A DNA stretch of 64,000 nt from Streptomyces sp. NRRL F-525 (GCF_000716605.1 NZ_JNXE01000031.1:1-64000); one strand, 5' to 3'. Shown: positions 32,597 through 44,403, numbered from the stretch's first letter. Numbers and translations: made by a program. The notes: generated by a model from the sequence alone, not told the origin.

Positions 32597-33619
32597 GTGC
32601 TCTACGGGATTCTCGCCGCCACGACCGCCCTGCTCCTCGCCGCCGTTCTCGCCGCCCTGCTCCGGGTGCCCGCACTGCGGGCGAGGATCGTCGACCGCAG
32701 ACGGCGGACGCGCCCGGTGCCGCTGCTCGGGGGACTGGCCGTCGTCCTCGCCGTCGTGTCGGTGACCTGGGCGTGCGACTGGACCGGTGTCGCCCCGCTC
32801 GGTGACGGGGTCGGCGGGCTGCTGGGTGCCGGGTCCGCCGTCGCCGCGCTCGGGCTCGTCGCCGACGTGTGGCGGCTGAAGACGCGGTTCCTCGTCTTCG
32901 GTACGGCCGTGGCGGCGGCCTGTGTCGTGCCGTACGGGGAGATCGGCGTGCCTGGTGGGGTGTTGGCGGTGGTGTGGATCGTCTTCGTCGCCGGTGCCTT
33001 CAAGGGGCTCGATCACGCCGACGGGCTCGCGGGGACCGTGGGGGTGGTCACCGCCTTCGGGGTCGGGGCCTGTGCCGCGATGGAAGTGATGGACGGGCTC
33101 GCGGTGTTGCTGAGTGTGCTGGCCGCCGCGCTCACCGGGTTCCTGATGCACAACTGGCATCCCGCCCGGATCGCGCTCGGCGCGTGCGGGTCGCTGTTCA
33201 CGGGGTTTCTGCTCGCCTCGGCCGCCGTCGTCACGCAGGCCGGGCGCGGGTTCGCGTCCAGCGCGGGGGTGTTGTTCGCGCTGACCGCGGTTGCCAGTGC
33301 CGACGCCGTACTGGTGCTGCTGTCGCGGCGGCTGGCCGGGCGGGCCCTGCTGCGGGGCGGGCCCGACCATCTCGCCCACCGGCTGCGGCGGTTGGGGCTC
33401 ACTCCGCAGGGGGCGGTGGTGGTGCTGGGCGCCGGCGGGTTCTCCGGAGTGCTCGTCGGGGTGCTCGTGCACAACGGGTGGGCGGGCGAATCCGCCGTCG
33501 CGTGGGTGGCGGGCGGGGCCCTGGTCGTCGTGTTCGGGCTGCTTAAAGTCAACGTCTACGGGGTGCGGCGGGCCGAATCGACGCAGGTCAGGGGCCAGTT
33601 GCGTGTAAGGAACGGATAA
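32597..33619 (+). CDS. MraY/WecA-like glycosyl-phosphate transferase
   Basis: 340 residues from GTG 32597 with ten or so membrane helices. Family marks are P-V-P-L-L-G-G-L-A-V (about 38-47), a loop L-D-H-A-D-G-L-A-G (about 137-145) in place of the usual N-x-x-N/D-x-D-G-L, and L-M-H-N-W-H-P-A-R-I with a following G-x-x-G-S-L-F-T-G-F (about 181-200). The end is predicted cytoplasmic. These enzymes move a sugar phosphate from UDP-sugar to a polyprenyl phosphate. The first Asp-Asp motif is weak (L-V-A-D-V), so activity is uncertain. Transcribed toward dnaK, divergent from the Fe-S gene. Confidence 0.75.
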   Translation: MLYGILAATTALLLAAVLAALLRVPALRARIVDRRRRTRPVPLLGGLAVVLAVVSVTWACDWTGVAPLGDGVGGLLGAGSAVAALGLVADVWRLKTRFLVFGTAVAAACVVPYGEIGVPGGVLAVVWIVFVAGAFKGLDHADGLAGTVGVVTAFGVGACAAMEVMDGLAVLLSVLAAALTGFLMHNWHPARIALGACGSLFTGFLLASAAVVTQAGRGFASSAGVLFALTAVASADAVLVLLSRRLAGRALLRGGPDHLAHRLRRLGLTPQGAVVVLGAGGFSGVLVGVLVHNGWAGESAVAWVAGGALVVVFGLLKVNVYGVRRAESTQVRGQLRVRNG

Positions 33620-33621
33620 GA

Positions 33622-33642
33622 GTTGAGCCTGCTCGACTCAGC
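33622..33642. promoter_or_regulatory. HAIR operator 1 (HspR site) at dnaK
   Basis: GTTGAGC-N7-ACTCAGC lies 74 bp before the dnaK start. It has the 7-7-7 layout of the HspR-associated inverted repeat CTTGAGT-N7-ACTCAAG with two changes. It probably adds a second HspR contact at the promoter. Confidence 0.65.
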
Positions 33643-33661
33643 TCTGTTGACCCAGCGGTGA

Positions 33662-36231
<2,570 letters not shown>

Positions 36232-36291
36232 CATCGCACCCCACGGGACCCGCACAGCGAGTAGCACCAAGGGAAAGGAGGGACGTCGAGG

Positions 36292-37482
36292 ATGAGCACC
36301 AAGGACTTCATCGAGAAGGACTACTACAAGGTCCTCGGCGTCCCCAAGGACGCCACCGAGGCCGAGATCAAGAAGGCGTACCGGAAGCTCGCCCGCGAGT
36401 TCCACCCGGACGCCAACAAGGGCAACGCCAAGGCCGAGGAGCGCTTCAAGGAGATCTCCGAGGCCAACGACATCCTCGGTGACCCCAAGAAGCGCAAGGA
36501 GTACGACGAGGCCCGTTCCCTCTTCGGCAACGGCGGTTACCGCCCGGGGCCGGGCGGCGCGGGCGGCGGCAACTTCAACTTCGACCTGGGCGACCTCTTC
36601 GGAGGCGGCGCCCAGGGCGGCGGTGGCGCCGGGGGTGCCGGCGGCTTCGGCGGCGGGATCGGTGACGTCTTCGGGGGCCTGTTCAACCGCGGCGGCACGG
36701 GCACGACCCGTACGCAGCCCCGGCGCGGCCAGGACATCGAGTCCGAGGTCACGCTCAGCTTCACGGAAGCGATCGAAGGGGCCACGGTCCCGCTGCGGAT
36801 GTCCTCGCAGCAGCCCTGCAAGGCCTGTTCGGGCACCGGCGACAAGAACGGCACACCGCGCGTGTGCCCGACCTGCGTCGGCACCGGCCAGGTCGCGCGC
36901 GGCTCCGGCGGCGGCTTCTCGCTCACGGACCCGTGCCCCGACTGCAAGGGCCGCGGCCTCATCGCCGAGCACCCGTGCATCGAGTGCAAGGGCAGCGGCC
37001 GCGCCAAGTCGTCCCGGACCATGCAGGTCCGGATCCCCGCGGGGGTCACGGACGGCCAGCGCATCCGGCTGCGCGGCAAGGGCGCACCGGGTGAACGGGG
37101 CGGTCCCGCAGGGGACTTGTACGTCATGGTGCATGTCGACGCGCACCCCGTGTTCGGCCGCAAGGAAGACAACCTCACGGTGACGGTCCCGGTGACGTTC
37201 GCCGAGGCGGCACTGGGCGGCGAGGTCAGGGTGCCCACCCTGGGCGGCCCCCCGGTGACGCTGAAGCTGCCCCCGGGCACGCCGAACGGCCGGACGATGC
37301 GCGCCCGCGGCAAGGGCGCGGTCCGCAAGGACGGCACCCGGGGTGACCTCCTCGTGACCGTCGAGGTGAGTGTCCCGAAGGACGTCACGGGGAATGCTCG
37401 TGACGCACTGGAGGCGTATCGAGAGGCGACCGCGGGCGAGGACCCGCGGGCGGAGCTGTTCCAGGCCGCGAAGGGAGCATGA
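36292..37482 (+). CDS. dnaJ: chaperone DnaJ
   Basis: 396 residues. J domain at 8-75 with H-P-D at its centre, then a long Gly/Phe-rich region with D-L-F-G-G-G and D-V-F-G-G-L-F. The zinc domain has four CxxCxGxG-type repeats (C-K-A-C-S-G-T-G, C-P-T-C-V-G-T-G, C-P-D-C-K-G-R-G, C-I-E-C-K-G-S-G), and C-terminal substrate domains complete it. It delivers clients to DnaK and stimulates ATP hydrolysis. 60 bp separate it from grpE; GGAAAGGAGG is a strong ribosome-binding site. The stop overlaps the hspR start. Confidence 0.98.
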   Translation: MSTKDFIEKDYYKVLGVPKDATEAEIKKAYRKLAREFHPDANKGNAKAEERFKEISEANDILGDPKKRKEYDEARSLFGNGGYRPGPGGAGGGNFNFDLGDLFGGGAQGGGGAGGAGGFGGGIGDVFGGLFNRGGTGTTRTQPRRGQDIESEVTLSFTEAIEGATVPLRMSSQQPCKACSGTGDKNGTPRVCPTCVGTGQVARGSGGGFSLTDPCPDCKGRGLIAEHPCIECKGSGRAKSSRTMQVRIPAGVTDGQRIRLRGKGAPGERGGPAGDLYVMVHVDAHPVFGRKEDNLTVTVPVTFAEAALGGEVRVPTLGGPPVTLKLPPGTPNGRTMRARGKGAVRKDGTRGDLLVTVEVSVPKDVTGNARDALEAYREATAGEDPRAELFQAAKGA

Positions 37483-37940
37483 GAGTGATGGACGGCCGTC
37501 GACGCAACCCGTACGAGCTGACCGAGGAGACCCCGGTCTACGTCATCTCGGTGGCGGCCCAGCTCTCCGGCCTGCACCCGCAGACGCTGCGCCAGTACGA
37601 CCGCCTCGGCCTGGTCTCCCCGGACCGCACGGCCGGGCGCGGCCGGCGCTACTCGGCCCGCGACATCGAACTGCTGCGCACCGTCCAGCAGTTGTCGCAG
37701 ACCGAGGGCATCAACCTGGCCGGCATCAAGCGCATCATCGAGCTGGAGAACCAGGTGGTCGCGCTCCAGCAGCGCGTCGCCGAGCTCCAGTCGGCGGTCG
37801 AGGGCGCGGCGGCCACGATGCAGCAGCGCGAGGCCGCGGTGCACGCGTCGTACCGGCGCGACCTGGTCCCGTACCAGGAGGTCCAGCAGACCAGCGCGCT
37901 GGTGGTGTGGCGGCCGAAGCGGCAGCAGTCCTCGGACTGA
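37479..37940 (+). CDS. hspR: heat-shock repressor HspR
   Basis: 153 residues, with the ATG overlapping the dnaJ stop (ATGA). A MerR-type winged helix occupies residues 20-90 (V-Y-V-I-S-V-A-A-Q-L-S-G, T-L-R-Q-Y-D-R-L-G-L-V, G-R-R-Y-S-A-R-D-I), and a coiled coil from 88 to 120 mediates dimers. It represses the dnaK operon and clpB through HAIR sites, three of which are in this window. A terminator follows. Confidence 0.97.
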   Translation: MRVMDGRRRNPYELTEETPVYVISVAAQLSGLHPQTLRQYDRLGLVSPDRTAGRGRRYSARDIELLRTVQQLSQTEGINLAGIKRIIELENQVVALQQRVAELQSAVEGAAATMQQREAAVHASYRRDLVPYQEVQQTSALVVWRPKRQQSSD

Positions 37941-37957
37941 CGTCCACTCACACGCGG

Positions 37958-37991
37958 AAGGGGCCCGGAGGTTCGACCTCCGGGCCCCTTT
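37958..37991 (+). terminator. terminator of the dnaK operon
   Basis: AAGGGGCCCGGAGGT and ACCTCCGGGCCCCTTT pair perfectly around TCG, 17 bp after the hspR stop. The T-rich 3' side and the A/G 5' side allow termination in both directions, serving also the convergent PA14 gene. Confidence 0.9.
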
Positions 37992-37999
37992 CTGTGTGC

Positions 38000-39706
38000 T
38001 CAGGGCGTCAGGGCCGCCCAGTCGCCCGCCGGTACGGACTCGGTGCCGTCCGCGGCCAGGGTGGTCACCCAGTAGAAGGACGTGGCGCCGCGCGGGGCAC
38101 CGGTGTCGTGGTAGGTGCTGACGTCGCCGCCGAGGTCGGCGATCTTCTCGTACGCCTTGGTGGCGGGACTCCAGCGGTAGACGCGGAAGCCGGTCGTCTC
38201 CTGGCGGTCGTAGCTCCAGTTCCAGTCGAGGTCGACCCCCGCGCCGCCCTCCGTCGCGGACGCGTTCAGTTCCAGCGGGGAGTCCTCGGGCGTCGCGACG
38301 CCCGGCCTCACGTCGAGTTCCGTCGCCGTCACGATGTTGACCTTGCCGGTCCACTTCCAGGCGGAGAGCCAGTTGTCGTCGTACGCGTCGACGAAGAGGC
38401 AGGCCTCTTCGCCGTCGGGCAGGGTCGCGTACTCGTACGAGGTGGTGGCGGCGGACAGCCACGCCACCTCGTGGACGGAGCAGACCTTCTCCTCGTCGCC
38501 CAGGAGTTGACCCCGGTAGACGACGTACCGCGCGAGGTCGGGCGCCGGATTCGGGTCCCAGGCCAGCGAGAAGCCGTACCCGGTCGGCGTGACCGTCAGC
38601 CCGGTCACCGCGGGCGGCGCGGTGCTGTCCGGGCGGGTGGCCCTGAGGGCGGCGGAGCGGGCGGACTCGTTGCCCGCCGCGTCCAGGGCGGTCACCCTGT
38701 AGGTGTAGGTGCTCTCCTCCACCGCCGAGGTGTCCAGGTACGAGGCCTTGGCCGTGTCCCCGATCCTGGCGTACGAGCTGCTCCCGTCCGGCGCCCGGTA
38801 CACGCGGTACGACGCCGCTCCCGCGACCGCGGTCCACTCGACCGGGATTCCGCCCACCGAGAGGGAGGTCTCCAGACCGGTGGGCACGGCCGGGGCGGTG
38901 CGGTCGGCGGTGGTGACGGGGTGGTCGGCGGTCCCGGCGGACTCGTTGCCGGCCGCGTCGATCGCGCGGAGCTCGTAGTAGTACGTGTCCTCGCCGGTCA
39001 CCGGGAGGGTGGCGTCGGTGTACGAGGTCGAGGCGGTCGTCGCGAGCGGCTTGGTGCCGAAGGACGTGCCCTTCAGGCGCCGGTAGACCCGGTAGCCCGA
39101 GAGGTCCATCTCCTTGTTCTTCGACCAGGTGAGCGTCGCCTTGCCGGTCGCGGAGGCGTACGACACCGCCGTGCCCGTCGGCGCGAGCGGCTTGACCTTG
39201 TCGACGGTGGCCGAAGTCCGGGGCGTGTACGTGAACTTGACCTTGGCGGAGCCCGTCCAGTTGGCGTAGTCGATCCGCAGGGTGTGCTTGCCCTTGGGGA
39301 TCGTCACGTTGACGGTCTTGCTCACCGTCTTGGCGGTGTTCTTCCACAGGTCGACCTTGCGGACGCCGTCGACGTACACGCGGATTCCGTCGAGGCCGGA
39401 CGCGGCGAGGGCGAAGGGCCCGCCGGAGCCGAAGTCCCGCGTCACGCTCCAGCGGACGCCGAAGTTGTCCTTCGGGAGGCCGGAGGCGGGGGCGCCGGTC
39501 CAGGTCTGGTCGATCGCGTTGTCGCAGTCCGTCTTCTTCGCCGTACCGGAGAAGGCGGTGTTGGCGAAGAACTGCCGCTTGAAGACCGGGGAGTTGCAGG
39601 TCGTGGCGGCGGAGGCCGGGGCGGCGGTGGCGGCCAGGAGCCCGCCCGCGGTGGCGAGCACCACGGCCGTGGCCGCGACGGCGGTCGTGCGTCTTGCTGG
39701 GTTCAT
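38000..39706 (-). CDS. secreted PA14 plus fibronectin type III protein
   Basis: 568 residues from ATG 39706 with AAGGA upstream. A Sec signal peptide (about 1-35) ends A-P-A-S-A-A. The next 130 residues form a PA14-like beta barrel (F-A-N-T-A-F-S-G-T, W-T-G-A-P-A-S-G-L-P, G-I-R-V-Y-V-D-G). Then come four fibronectin type III repeats, several with Y-R-V-Y-R-R or Y-R-V-Y-R-A and A-I-D-A-A-G-N-E-S. No catalytic domain is seen. Such proteins bind carbohydrate outside the cell or serve as wall-associated scaffolds. The downstream gene on the same strand, 39807-41195, is a paralogue with a nearly identical first 250 residues. Confidence 0.82.
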   Translation of the reverse strand: MNPARRTTAVAATAVVLATAGGLLAATAAPASAATTCNSPVFKRQFFANTAFSGTAKKTDCDNAIDQTWTGAPASGLPKDNFGVRWSVTRDFGSGGPFALAASGLDGIRVYVDGVRKVDLWKNTAKTVSKTVNVTIPKGKHTLRIDYANWTGSAKVKFTYTPRTSATVDKVKPLAPTGTAVSYASATGKATLTWSKNKEMDLSGYRVYRRLKGTSFGTKPLATTASTSYTDATLPVTGEDTYYYELRAIDAAGNESAGTADHPVTTADRTAPAVPTGLETSLSVGGIPVEWTAVAGAASYRVYRAPDGSSSYARIGDTAKASYLDTSAVEESTYTYRVTALDAAGNESARSAALRATRPDSTAPPAVTGLTVTPTGYGFSLAWDPNPAPDLARYVVYRGQLLGDEEKVCSVHEVAWLSAATTSYEYATLPDGEEACLFVDAYDDNWLSAWKWTGKVNIVTATELDVRPGVATPEDSPLELNASATEGGAGVDLDWNWSYDRQETTGFRVYRWSPATKAYEKIADLGGDVSTYHDTGAPRGATSFYWVTTLAADGTESVPAGDWAALTP

Positions 39707-39806
39707 TCGGTCCTTCAAGTCCTGATCGTCATAGCGTCAAAGACAGGTAAAGAGACGCTGTCGACGATCAGGACTCACGAAGGAGGGGCTTGGTTGTACC
39801 GCCCCG

Positions 39807-41195
39807 CTACTCCACTGTCACCTCGACGGGGCCGGTGGGCTTCGTCCTGGTGGCGAAGGTGTGGCCGTCGTTCTCGGACTCGTTGCCGTGGGTGTCGGAG
39901 GCGGTCACGGCGTAGATGTAGGTGAGGCCCGCGGTACCGGTGAGGTCGGCGAACGAGGTCTCCGCGGTGCTGCCGATCTTCTCCCAGGGCCAGGACACCG
40001 AGCCGTAGTACTCGATGGACACCCGGTACACGTTGTAGGTCGTCCCCGCGGCCCCGGTCGACGTCCAGGACAGCGACACTCCGCTGTAACTGCCGCTGCC
40101 GGTCAGCCCGATCGGTGCCCGCACGGCGAGGGGGGCGACGGTGGCCGACGGGGCGGAGGTGTGTCCCGCCTTGTCGACGGCGACGACGTAGTAGTTCCGG
40201 GTGTCACCGGCCGCCAGGTACGCCGAGGTGTACGAGGCGGTGGTGAGCGGCGCGGTGCCGCTCACGAGCGTCCAGGTGCCGTCGACGTCGCGGTACACCT
40301 GGTAGCCCTTGACGTCGGTCTCCGGGCTCGCGTGCCAGGTGAGGGTGGTGAGCCCGGTGAATCCGGAGTGTCCACCCGCGAGACCGGTCACTCGGGCGGG
40401 GGCCGCGTCGACCGTCGTGACGGGCTTGTCCGCGGTGCCGGTCGATTCGTTGCCCGCCTTGTCGCGGGCGCGGATCTCGTAGTAGTACGTGTCGCCGGTC
40501 GCGGGCGGGGTGTCGGTGTACGTCGTGGAGGTGGTCGTCGCGAGCGGCGCGGTGCCGAACGAGGTGCCCTTCAGGCGCCGGTAGACCCGGTAGCCCGAGA
40601 GGTCCATCTCCTTGTTCTTCGACCAGGTGAGCTTCGCCTTGCCGGTCGAGGAGGTGTACGACACCGAAGTGCCGGTCGGGGTGAGCGGCTTGACCCTGTC
40701 GACGGTCGCCGCGGTGCGGGGCGTGTACGTGAACTTGACCTTGGCGGAGCCCGTCCAGTTGGCGTAGTCGATCCGCAGGGTGTGCTTGCCCTTGGGGATC
40801 GTCACGTTCACGGTCTTGGCGCGTGAACCGGACGTGTTGGACCACAGGCTGATCTTGCGGCTGTTGTCCAGGTAGACGCGGATGCCGTCGGACGCCGAGG
40901 CCGCGAAGGAGAACGGACCCCCCGAGCCGAAGTCCCTTGTCACGGTCCAGCGGACGCCGAAGTTGTCCTTGGGGAGGCCGGAGGCGGGGGCGCCGGTCCA
41001 GGTCTGGTCGATCGCGTTGTCGCAGTCCGTCTTCCTCGCCGTACCGGAGAAGGCGGTGTTCGCGAAGAACTGCCGCTTGAAGACGGGTGAGGCGCAACTC
41101 GTCGCGGCGGAGGCGGAACCTGTCGCGCCGGCGAGCAGGCTTCCCGCGACGGAGAGCACGACGGCGGCGGCCGTCGCGTGTCTGGCTGGGTTCAT
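39807..41195 (-). CDS. secreted PA14 plus fibronectin type III protein, paralogue
   Basis: 462 residues, starting M-N-P-A-R like its neighbour. The signal peptide (about 1-31), the PA14-like domain and the first fibronectin repeat are very close to those of the 38000-39706 protein, including long identical DNA stretches. The later part has two more fibronectin-like repeats that differ and is about 100 residues shorter. The pair arose by tandem duplication followed by divergence of the C-terminal repeats. Each has its own ribosome-binding site. Function is inferred to be extracellular carbohydrate or surface binding. Confidence 0.82.
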   Translation of the reverse strand: MNPARHATAAAVVLSVAGSLLAGATGSASAATSCASPVFKRQFFANTAFSGTARKTDCDNAIDQTWTGAPASGLPKDNFGVRWTVTRDFGSGGPFSFAASASDGIRVYLDNSRKISLWSNTSGSRAKTVNVTIPKGKHTLRIDYANWTGSAKVKFTYTPRTAATVDRVKPLTPTGTSVSYTSSTGKAKLTWSKNKEMDLSGYRVYRRLKGTSFGTAPLATTTSTTYTDTPPATGDTYYYEIRARDKAGNESTGTADKPVTTVDAAPARVTGLAGGHSGFTGLTTLTWHASPETDVKGYQVYRDVDGTWTLVSGTAPLTTASYTSAYLAAGDTRNYYVVAVDKAGHTSAPSATVAPLAVRAPIGLTGSGSYSGVSLSWTSTGAAGTTYNVYRVSIEYYGSVSWPWEKIGSTAETSFADLTGTAGLTYIYAVTASDTHGNESENDGHTFATRTKPTGPVEVTVE

Positions 41196-41489
41196 TCGGT
41201 CCTCTGTCGGATCGGCGTGGCAGGGGGTGGCCGTCGCTGATCACGACTTGTGAAGACGGGAGTTGGTTGTGCTTATCTTTGCCCGTTCATGAACTCCCGT
41301 TGAGTGGAGGGTCCGTAAAGAGCGTTTGGATGGGGTTCCGCAGCGTCTCCACATACCAAACGGAACGTGGCGTTGCCATCTCGTTAAGTAGTTCCGCTTG
41401 ACGCCGGTGGTCGCGGCCGCGTTGGCTTTTCAGTCACCTGGGTTGCAATGCTGCACCCACGTCCGCACGGCACCAGAAGTGAGCTCCCA

Positions 41490-42596
41490 ATGCGTCGTAT
41501 CGCCATATCCGTGGCCGCGTCCTCGCTGGCCCTCCCCCTGGCCGCCTGTGGCGTGCTGAACTCGTCGGGGAGCAGCTCGGACGCGACTCCGGCGAAGGGC
41601 AACGACATCACGGTGGGTGTCCTCATGCCGGAGAAGACGAACACGCGGTACGCGGAGTTCGACTTCCCGATCATGAAGGCGAAGATCCAGGAGCTCACCG
41701 CGAACAAGGGCAAGGCCGAGTACGAGAACGCCGGTGGCGTCGCGGCCACGCAGGACAAGCAGATGCAGAAGATGATCGACGAGAAGGTCGACATCATCGT
41801 GCTCGACGCCGTCGACTCGCACGCCATCCGGACCATGGTGGCGAAGGCCAAGACCGCCGGCATCCCGGTCATCGCCTACGACCGGCTGGCCGAGGGCCCG
41901 ATCGACGCGTACGTCTCCTTCGACGGCGAACTGGTCGGCGAGGTGCAGGGCCGCTCCCTGGTCGAGGCGCTGGGCAGCAACGTGGACACCTCCGACAAGA
42001 TCGTGATGATCAACGGCTCGCCGACCGACCCGAACGCCGCGGTGTTCAAGGGCGGGGCGCTGACCGAGCTGCAGGGCAAGGTGACGATCGCCGAGAGCTA
42101 CAACACCAAGGCCTGGGACCCGGTCATCGCCCAGCAGGAGATGACCGAGGCGATCAACAAGCTCGGCAAGAACAACATCGCCGCGGTGTACTCCGCCAAC
42201 GACGCGATGGCCGGCGGCATCATCAAGGCCCTGAAGGCGTCGGGCCTGACGAAGCTCCCGCCCGTCACCGGCCAGGACGCCGAACTCAGCGCCGTGCAGC
42301 GGATCGTCACCGGCGAGCAGTACATGAGCGTCTACAAGCCCTACCCCGACCTCGCCGAGGCCGCCGCGAAGATCGCGGTCGCCAAGGTCCAGGGCAGGGA
42401 CATCGAGTTCGACGCCCTGACCCGTGACACGGTCGACAGCCCCACGAACAAGAAGATCCCCTCGCAGCTGGTCTCCGTGGTCGCGCTGACGCGGGACAAC
42501 ATCAAGTCGACGGTGGTCGCGGACGGGATCTACAAGATCTCCGACATCTGCACGGCCGACTACAAGTCCGCGTGCGAGGCGCACGGGCTGAAGTAA
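41490..42596 (+). CDS. sugar ABC transporter substrate-binding lipoprotein
   Basis: 368 residues from ATG 41490. The lipobox L-A-A-C is at residues 17-20. The mature part is a periplasmic-binding protein of the ribose/xylose class (XylF/ChvE-like): V-G-V-L-M-P-E-K near the start, D-I-I-V-L-D-A-V-D in the first hinge, I-P-V-I-A-Y-D-R-L and S-A-N-D-A-M-A-G-G. It should deliver a monosaccharide to an ABC permease. No ATPase or permease gene is adjacent, so it works with a distant transporter or has a signalling role. Confidence 0.88.
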   Translation: MRRIAISVAASSLALPLAACGVLNSSGSSSDATPAKGNDITVGVLMPEKTNTRYAEFDFPIMKAKIQELTANKGKAEYENAGGVAATQDKQMQKMIDEKVDIIVLDAVDSHAIRTMVAKAKTAGIPVIAYDRLAEGPIDAYVSFDGELVGEVQGRSLVEALGSNVDTSDKIVMINGSPTDPNAAVFKGGALTELQGKVTIAESYNTKAWDPVIAQQEMTEAINKLGKNNIAAVYSANDAMAGGIIKALKASGLTKLPPVTGQDAELSAVQRIVTGEQYMSVYKPYPDLAEAAAKIAVAKVQGRDIEFDALTRDTVDSPTNKKIPSQLVSVVALTRDNIKSTVVADGIYKISDICTADYKSACEAHGLK

Positions 42597-42626
42597 CCCC
42601 GTAACCCGCCCGCCCCGCACGGGAGT

Positions 42627-43469
42627 TCACGCCACCCGCGTGAACTCCACCGTCACCTCCGGCGGTCCGCCCGCCACTCCCCGGTAGATCCCCTTGTGCG
42701 GGGTCACGTCGTCGTAGTCGCGCCCGCGCCCCACGACCACGTGGGACTCGTCGGGCCGGGTCCGGTTGGTGGGGTCGTAGCCGCACCAGTCGCCCGCCCA
42801 GTACTCGATCCAGGCGTGGCTCTGCCCGGCCACGGGGCGGTGGAGTTCCGCTTCGCGCTCGGGATGCAGGTATCCGGAGACATAGCGCGTGGGCAGACCG
42901 AGCCCCCGCAGCAGCGCGATGGTGACGTGCGCGATGTCCTGGCAGACGCCGGCGCCCTGCTCCCAGGCCTCGGCCGCCGACGTGTTCACGCCGGTGACGC
43001 CGGGGAGGTAGGCCACCCGGTCGGCGACCAGCGCGGAGACCGCGATCGCCGTCCCGTGCGGATCGAGTCCTGCGGCCGCCTTGCGCGCCTTCTTCAGCAG
43101 CTTGGGCGGGACCGTCGTACGGACCGTGGGGCCGATGAACTCCAACAGGCGTGAGTTCGTGGTCCGTTCGGTCACCTCCTGCCAGCTGGGGGAGGGGCCG
43201 AGCAGCTCCGGCGGGGACGTCTCGACCAGGCTCGACGCGGTGATCGTGAGGTCCGCGTGCGGGTCCATCAGGTCGAAGCCGGTGACCTGGGTGCCCCAGT
43301 AGTCCCAGTACGACCACGTCGGCGTCGTGGGGTTCACCGTGACGCGCGCGTCCAGTGTCGTCTGGCCGGGCAGCGTGAGCGGGGTCATCCGGACCTCGTT
43401 GTGGGAGGACACGGCCGCCTGGGCGTACGAGACGCGGGTGGTGTGGCGGATGCGAAGCCTACGGGTCAT
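42627..43469 (-). CDS. transglutaminase-like protein
   Basis: 280 residues. An N-terminal beta domain (about 1-130) begins T-R-R-L-R-I-R-H-T-T-R-V-S-Y, typical of bacterial transglutaminase N domains. The cysteine-protease-like core has the triad Cys in G-A-G-V-C-Q-D-I-A-H, His in S-H-A-W-I-E-Y and Asp in G-D-W-C-G-Y-D-P-T-N. It has no export signal, so it acts in the cytoplasm, probably as a peptidase or amide-forming enzyme. It is the last gene of a three-gene operon with an alpha-E protein and a circularly permuted ATP-grasp enzyme. Confidence 0.9.
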   Translation of the reverse strand: MTRRLRIRHTTRVSYAQAAVSSHNEVRMTPLTLPGQTTLDARVTVNPTTPTWSYWDYWGTQVTGFDLMDPHADLTITASSLVETSPPELLGPSPSWQEVTERTTNSRLLEFIGPTVRTTVPPKLLKKARKAAAGLDPHGTAIAVSALVADRVAYLPGVTGVNTSAAEAWEQGAGVCQDIAHVTIALLRGLGLPTRYVSGYLHPEREAELHRPVAGQSHAWIEYWAGDWCGYDPTNRTRPDESHVVVGRGRDYDDVTPHKGIYRGVAGGPPEVTVEFTRVA

Positions 43470-43470
43470 C

Positions 43471-44403
43471 TCAGGCTCCTTCCTGGGCCCACTCGACGGG
43501 CCCCTGGTACGGGAAGAACAACTCCGCGACCGCCTCCGCCGAGTCCATGCAGGCGTGCTGCAAGTCCTTGAGGAGGGCGGGCAGTTGCTCTTCCAAGGCG
43601 TGCGAGTCCAGGTATTCGAGACGGGTGCGGAGGCGGCCTATCGGGCGGCGGGCGGGGTCCTGGCGCTGGCGGCCGAGCGCGGTCAGGCACTCCTCGGCCG
43701 TCGTCAGCGCGTGCAGCGCGGAGCGCGGGAAGTCCCGGTCCAGCAGCAGGAATTCGGCCACACGCGGGGTGTCCCCGAAACCGCCGTACACCCGCGCGTA
43801 CGCCTCGTCGGCGCCCGAAGCGCTCAGCAGCGTCGGCCAGTCGGGCGCGTGCGCCGCGTCCAACACCCGGACGGACAGCAGCCGTACGGTCATGTCCACC
43901 CGTTCGAGGCTGCGGCCGAGGACGACGAAACGCCAGCTGTCGTCGCGGCTCATCGTGGAGTCGGCGAGGCCGAAGAACAACGCGGCGCGTCTGCGCACGA
44001 GTTCGAGATAGGCGTAGGGGCCTGTACGGCGCGCCGCGAGGCGTTGGTCGGCCAGGGCGTGCCAGGTGGAGTTGAGGCACTCCCACATCTCCGAGGAGAC
44101 GGCTTCCCGGGCGCTGCGGGCGTTGAGGCGGGCGGCGCCGAGCGCGCCCTCGATGGAACAGGTGGACCGGGCGTCGAAGGCCAACTGGTCCAACACCTGC
44201 TGCATGTCCACGCGTTGACCGCCCGCGTCGACCCCGAGGATCGCGTACAGCGACCGGCAGGCCGCGTCCTCGTCGCGCCAGGGGTCCTCCAGCAGGCGGT
44301 GCAGATAGGCGTCGAGGATGCGCCCGGTGGCGTCCGCGCGCTCGACGTAACGGCCCGTCCACGTCAGGGCCTCGGCTATCCGGGAGAGGATCACGTCGTT
44401 CAC
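43471..44403 (-). CDS. alpha-E (DUF403) domain protein
   Basis: 310 residues starting at the GTG that overlaps the upstream TGA. The sequence is almost all helical and opens I-L-S-R-I-A-E-A-L-T-W-T-G-R-Y-V-E-R-A, the signature of the alpha-E family. It has further E-R-V-D-M-T and Y-L-E-L-V-R helices. Comparative genomics of the family places it with circularly permuted ATP-grasp and transglutaminase proteins in a predicted peptide-synthesis or modification system whose product is unknown. It is separated from the transglutaminase gene by one base. Confidence 0.9.
   Translation of the reverse strand: MNDVILSRIAEALTWTGRYVERADATGRILDAYLHRLLEDPWRDEDAACRSLYAILGVDAGGQRVDMQQVLDQLAFDARSTCSIEGALGAARLNARSAREAVSSEMWECLNSTWHALADQRLAARRTGPYAYLELVRRRAALFFGLADSTMSRDDSWRFVVLGRSLERVDMTVRLLSVRVLDAAHAPDWPTLLSASGADEAYARVYGGFGDTPRVAEFLLLDRDFPRSALHALTTAEECLTALGRQRQDPARRPIGRLRTRLEYLDSHALEEQLPALLKDLQHACMDSAEAVAELFFPYQGPVEWAQEGA

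Noticed and set aside
36537..39347. Long minus-strand open frame antisense to dnaJ and hspR (936 codons)
   Set aside because: It is a shadow of GC-rich third positions. The plus-strand genes have clear domains, while this frame is low-complexity Arg/Gly/Pro sequence. Similar antisense frames at 30386-32413, 33710-35692, 55405-58416 and 60027-62858 were left out for the same reason.
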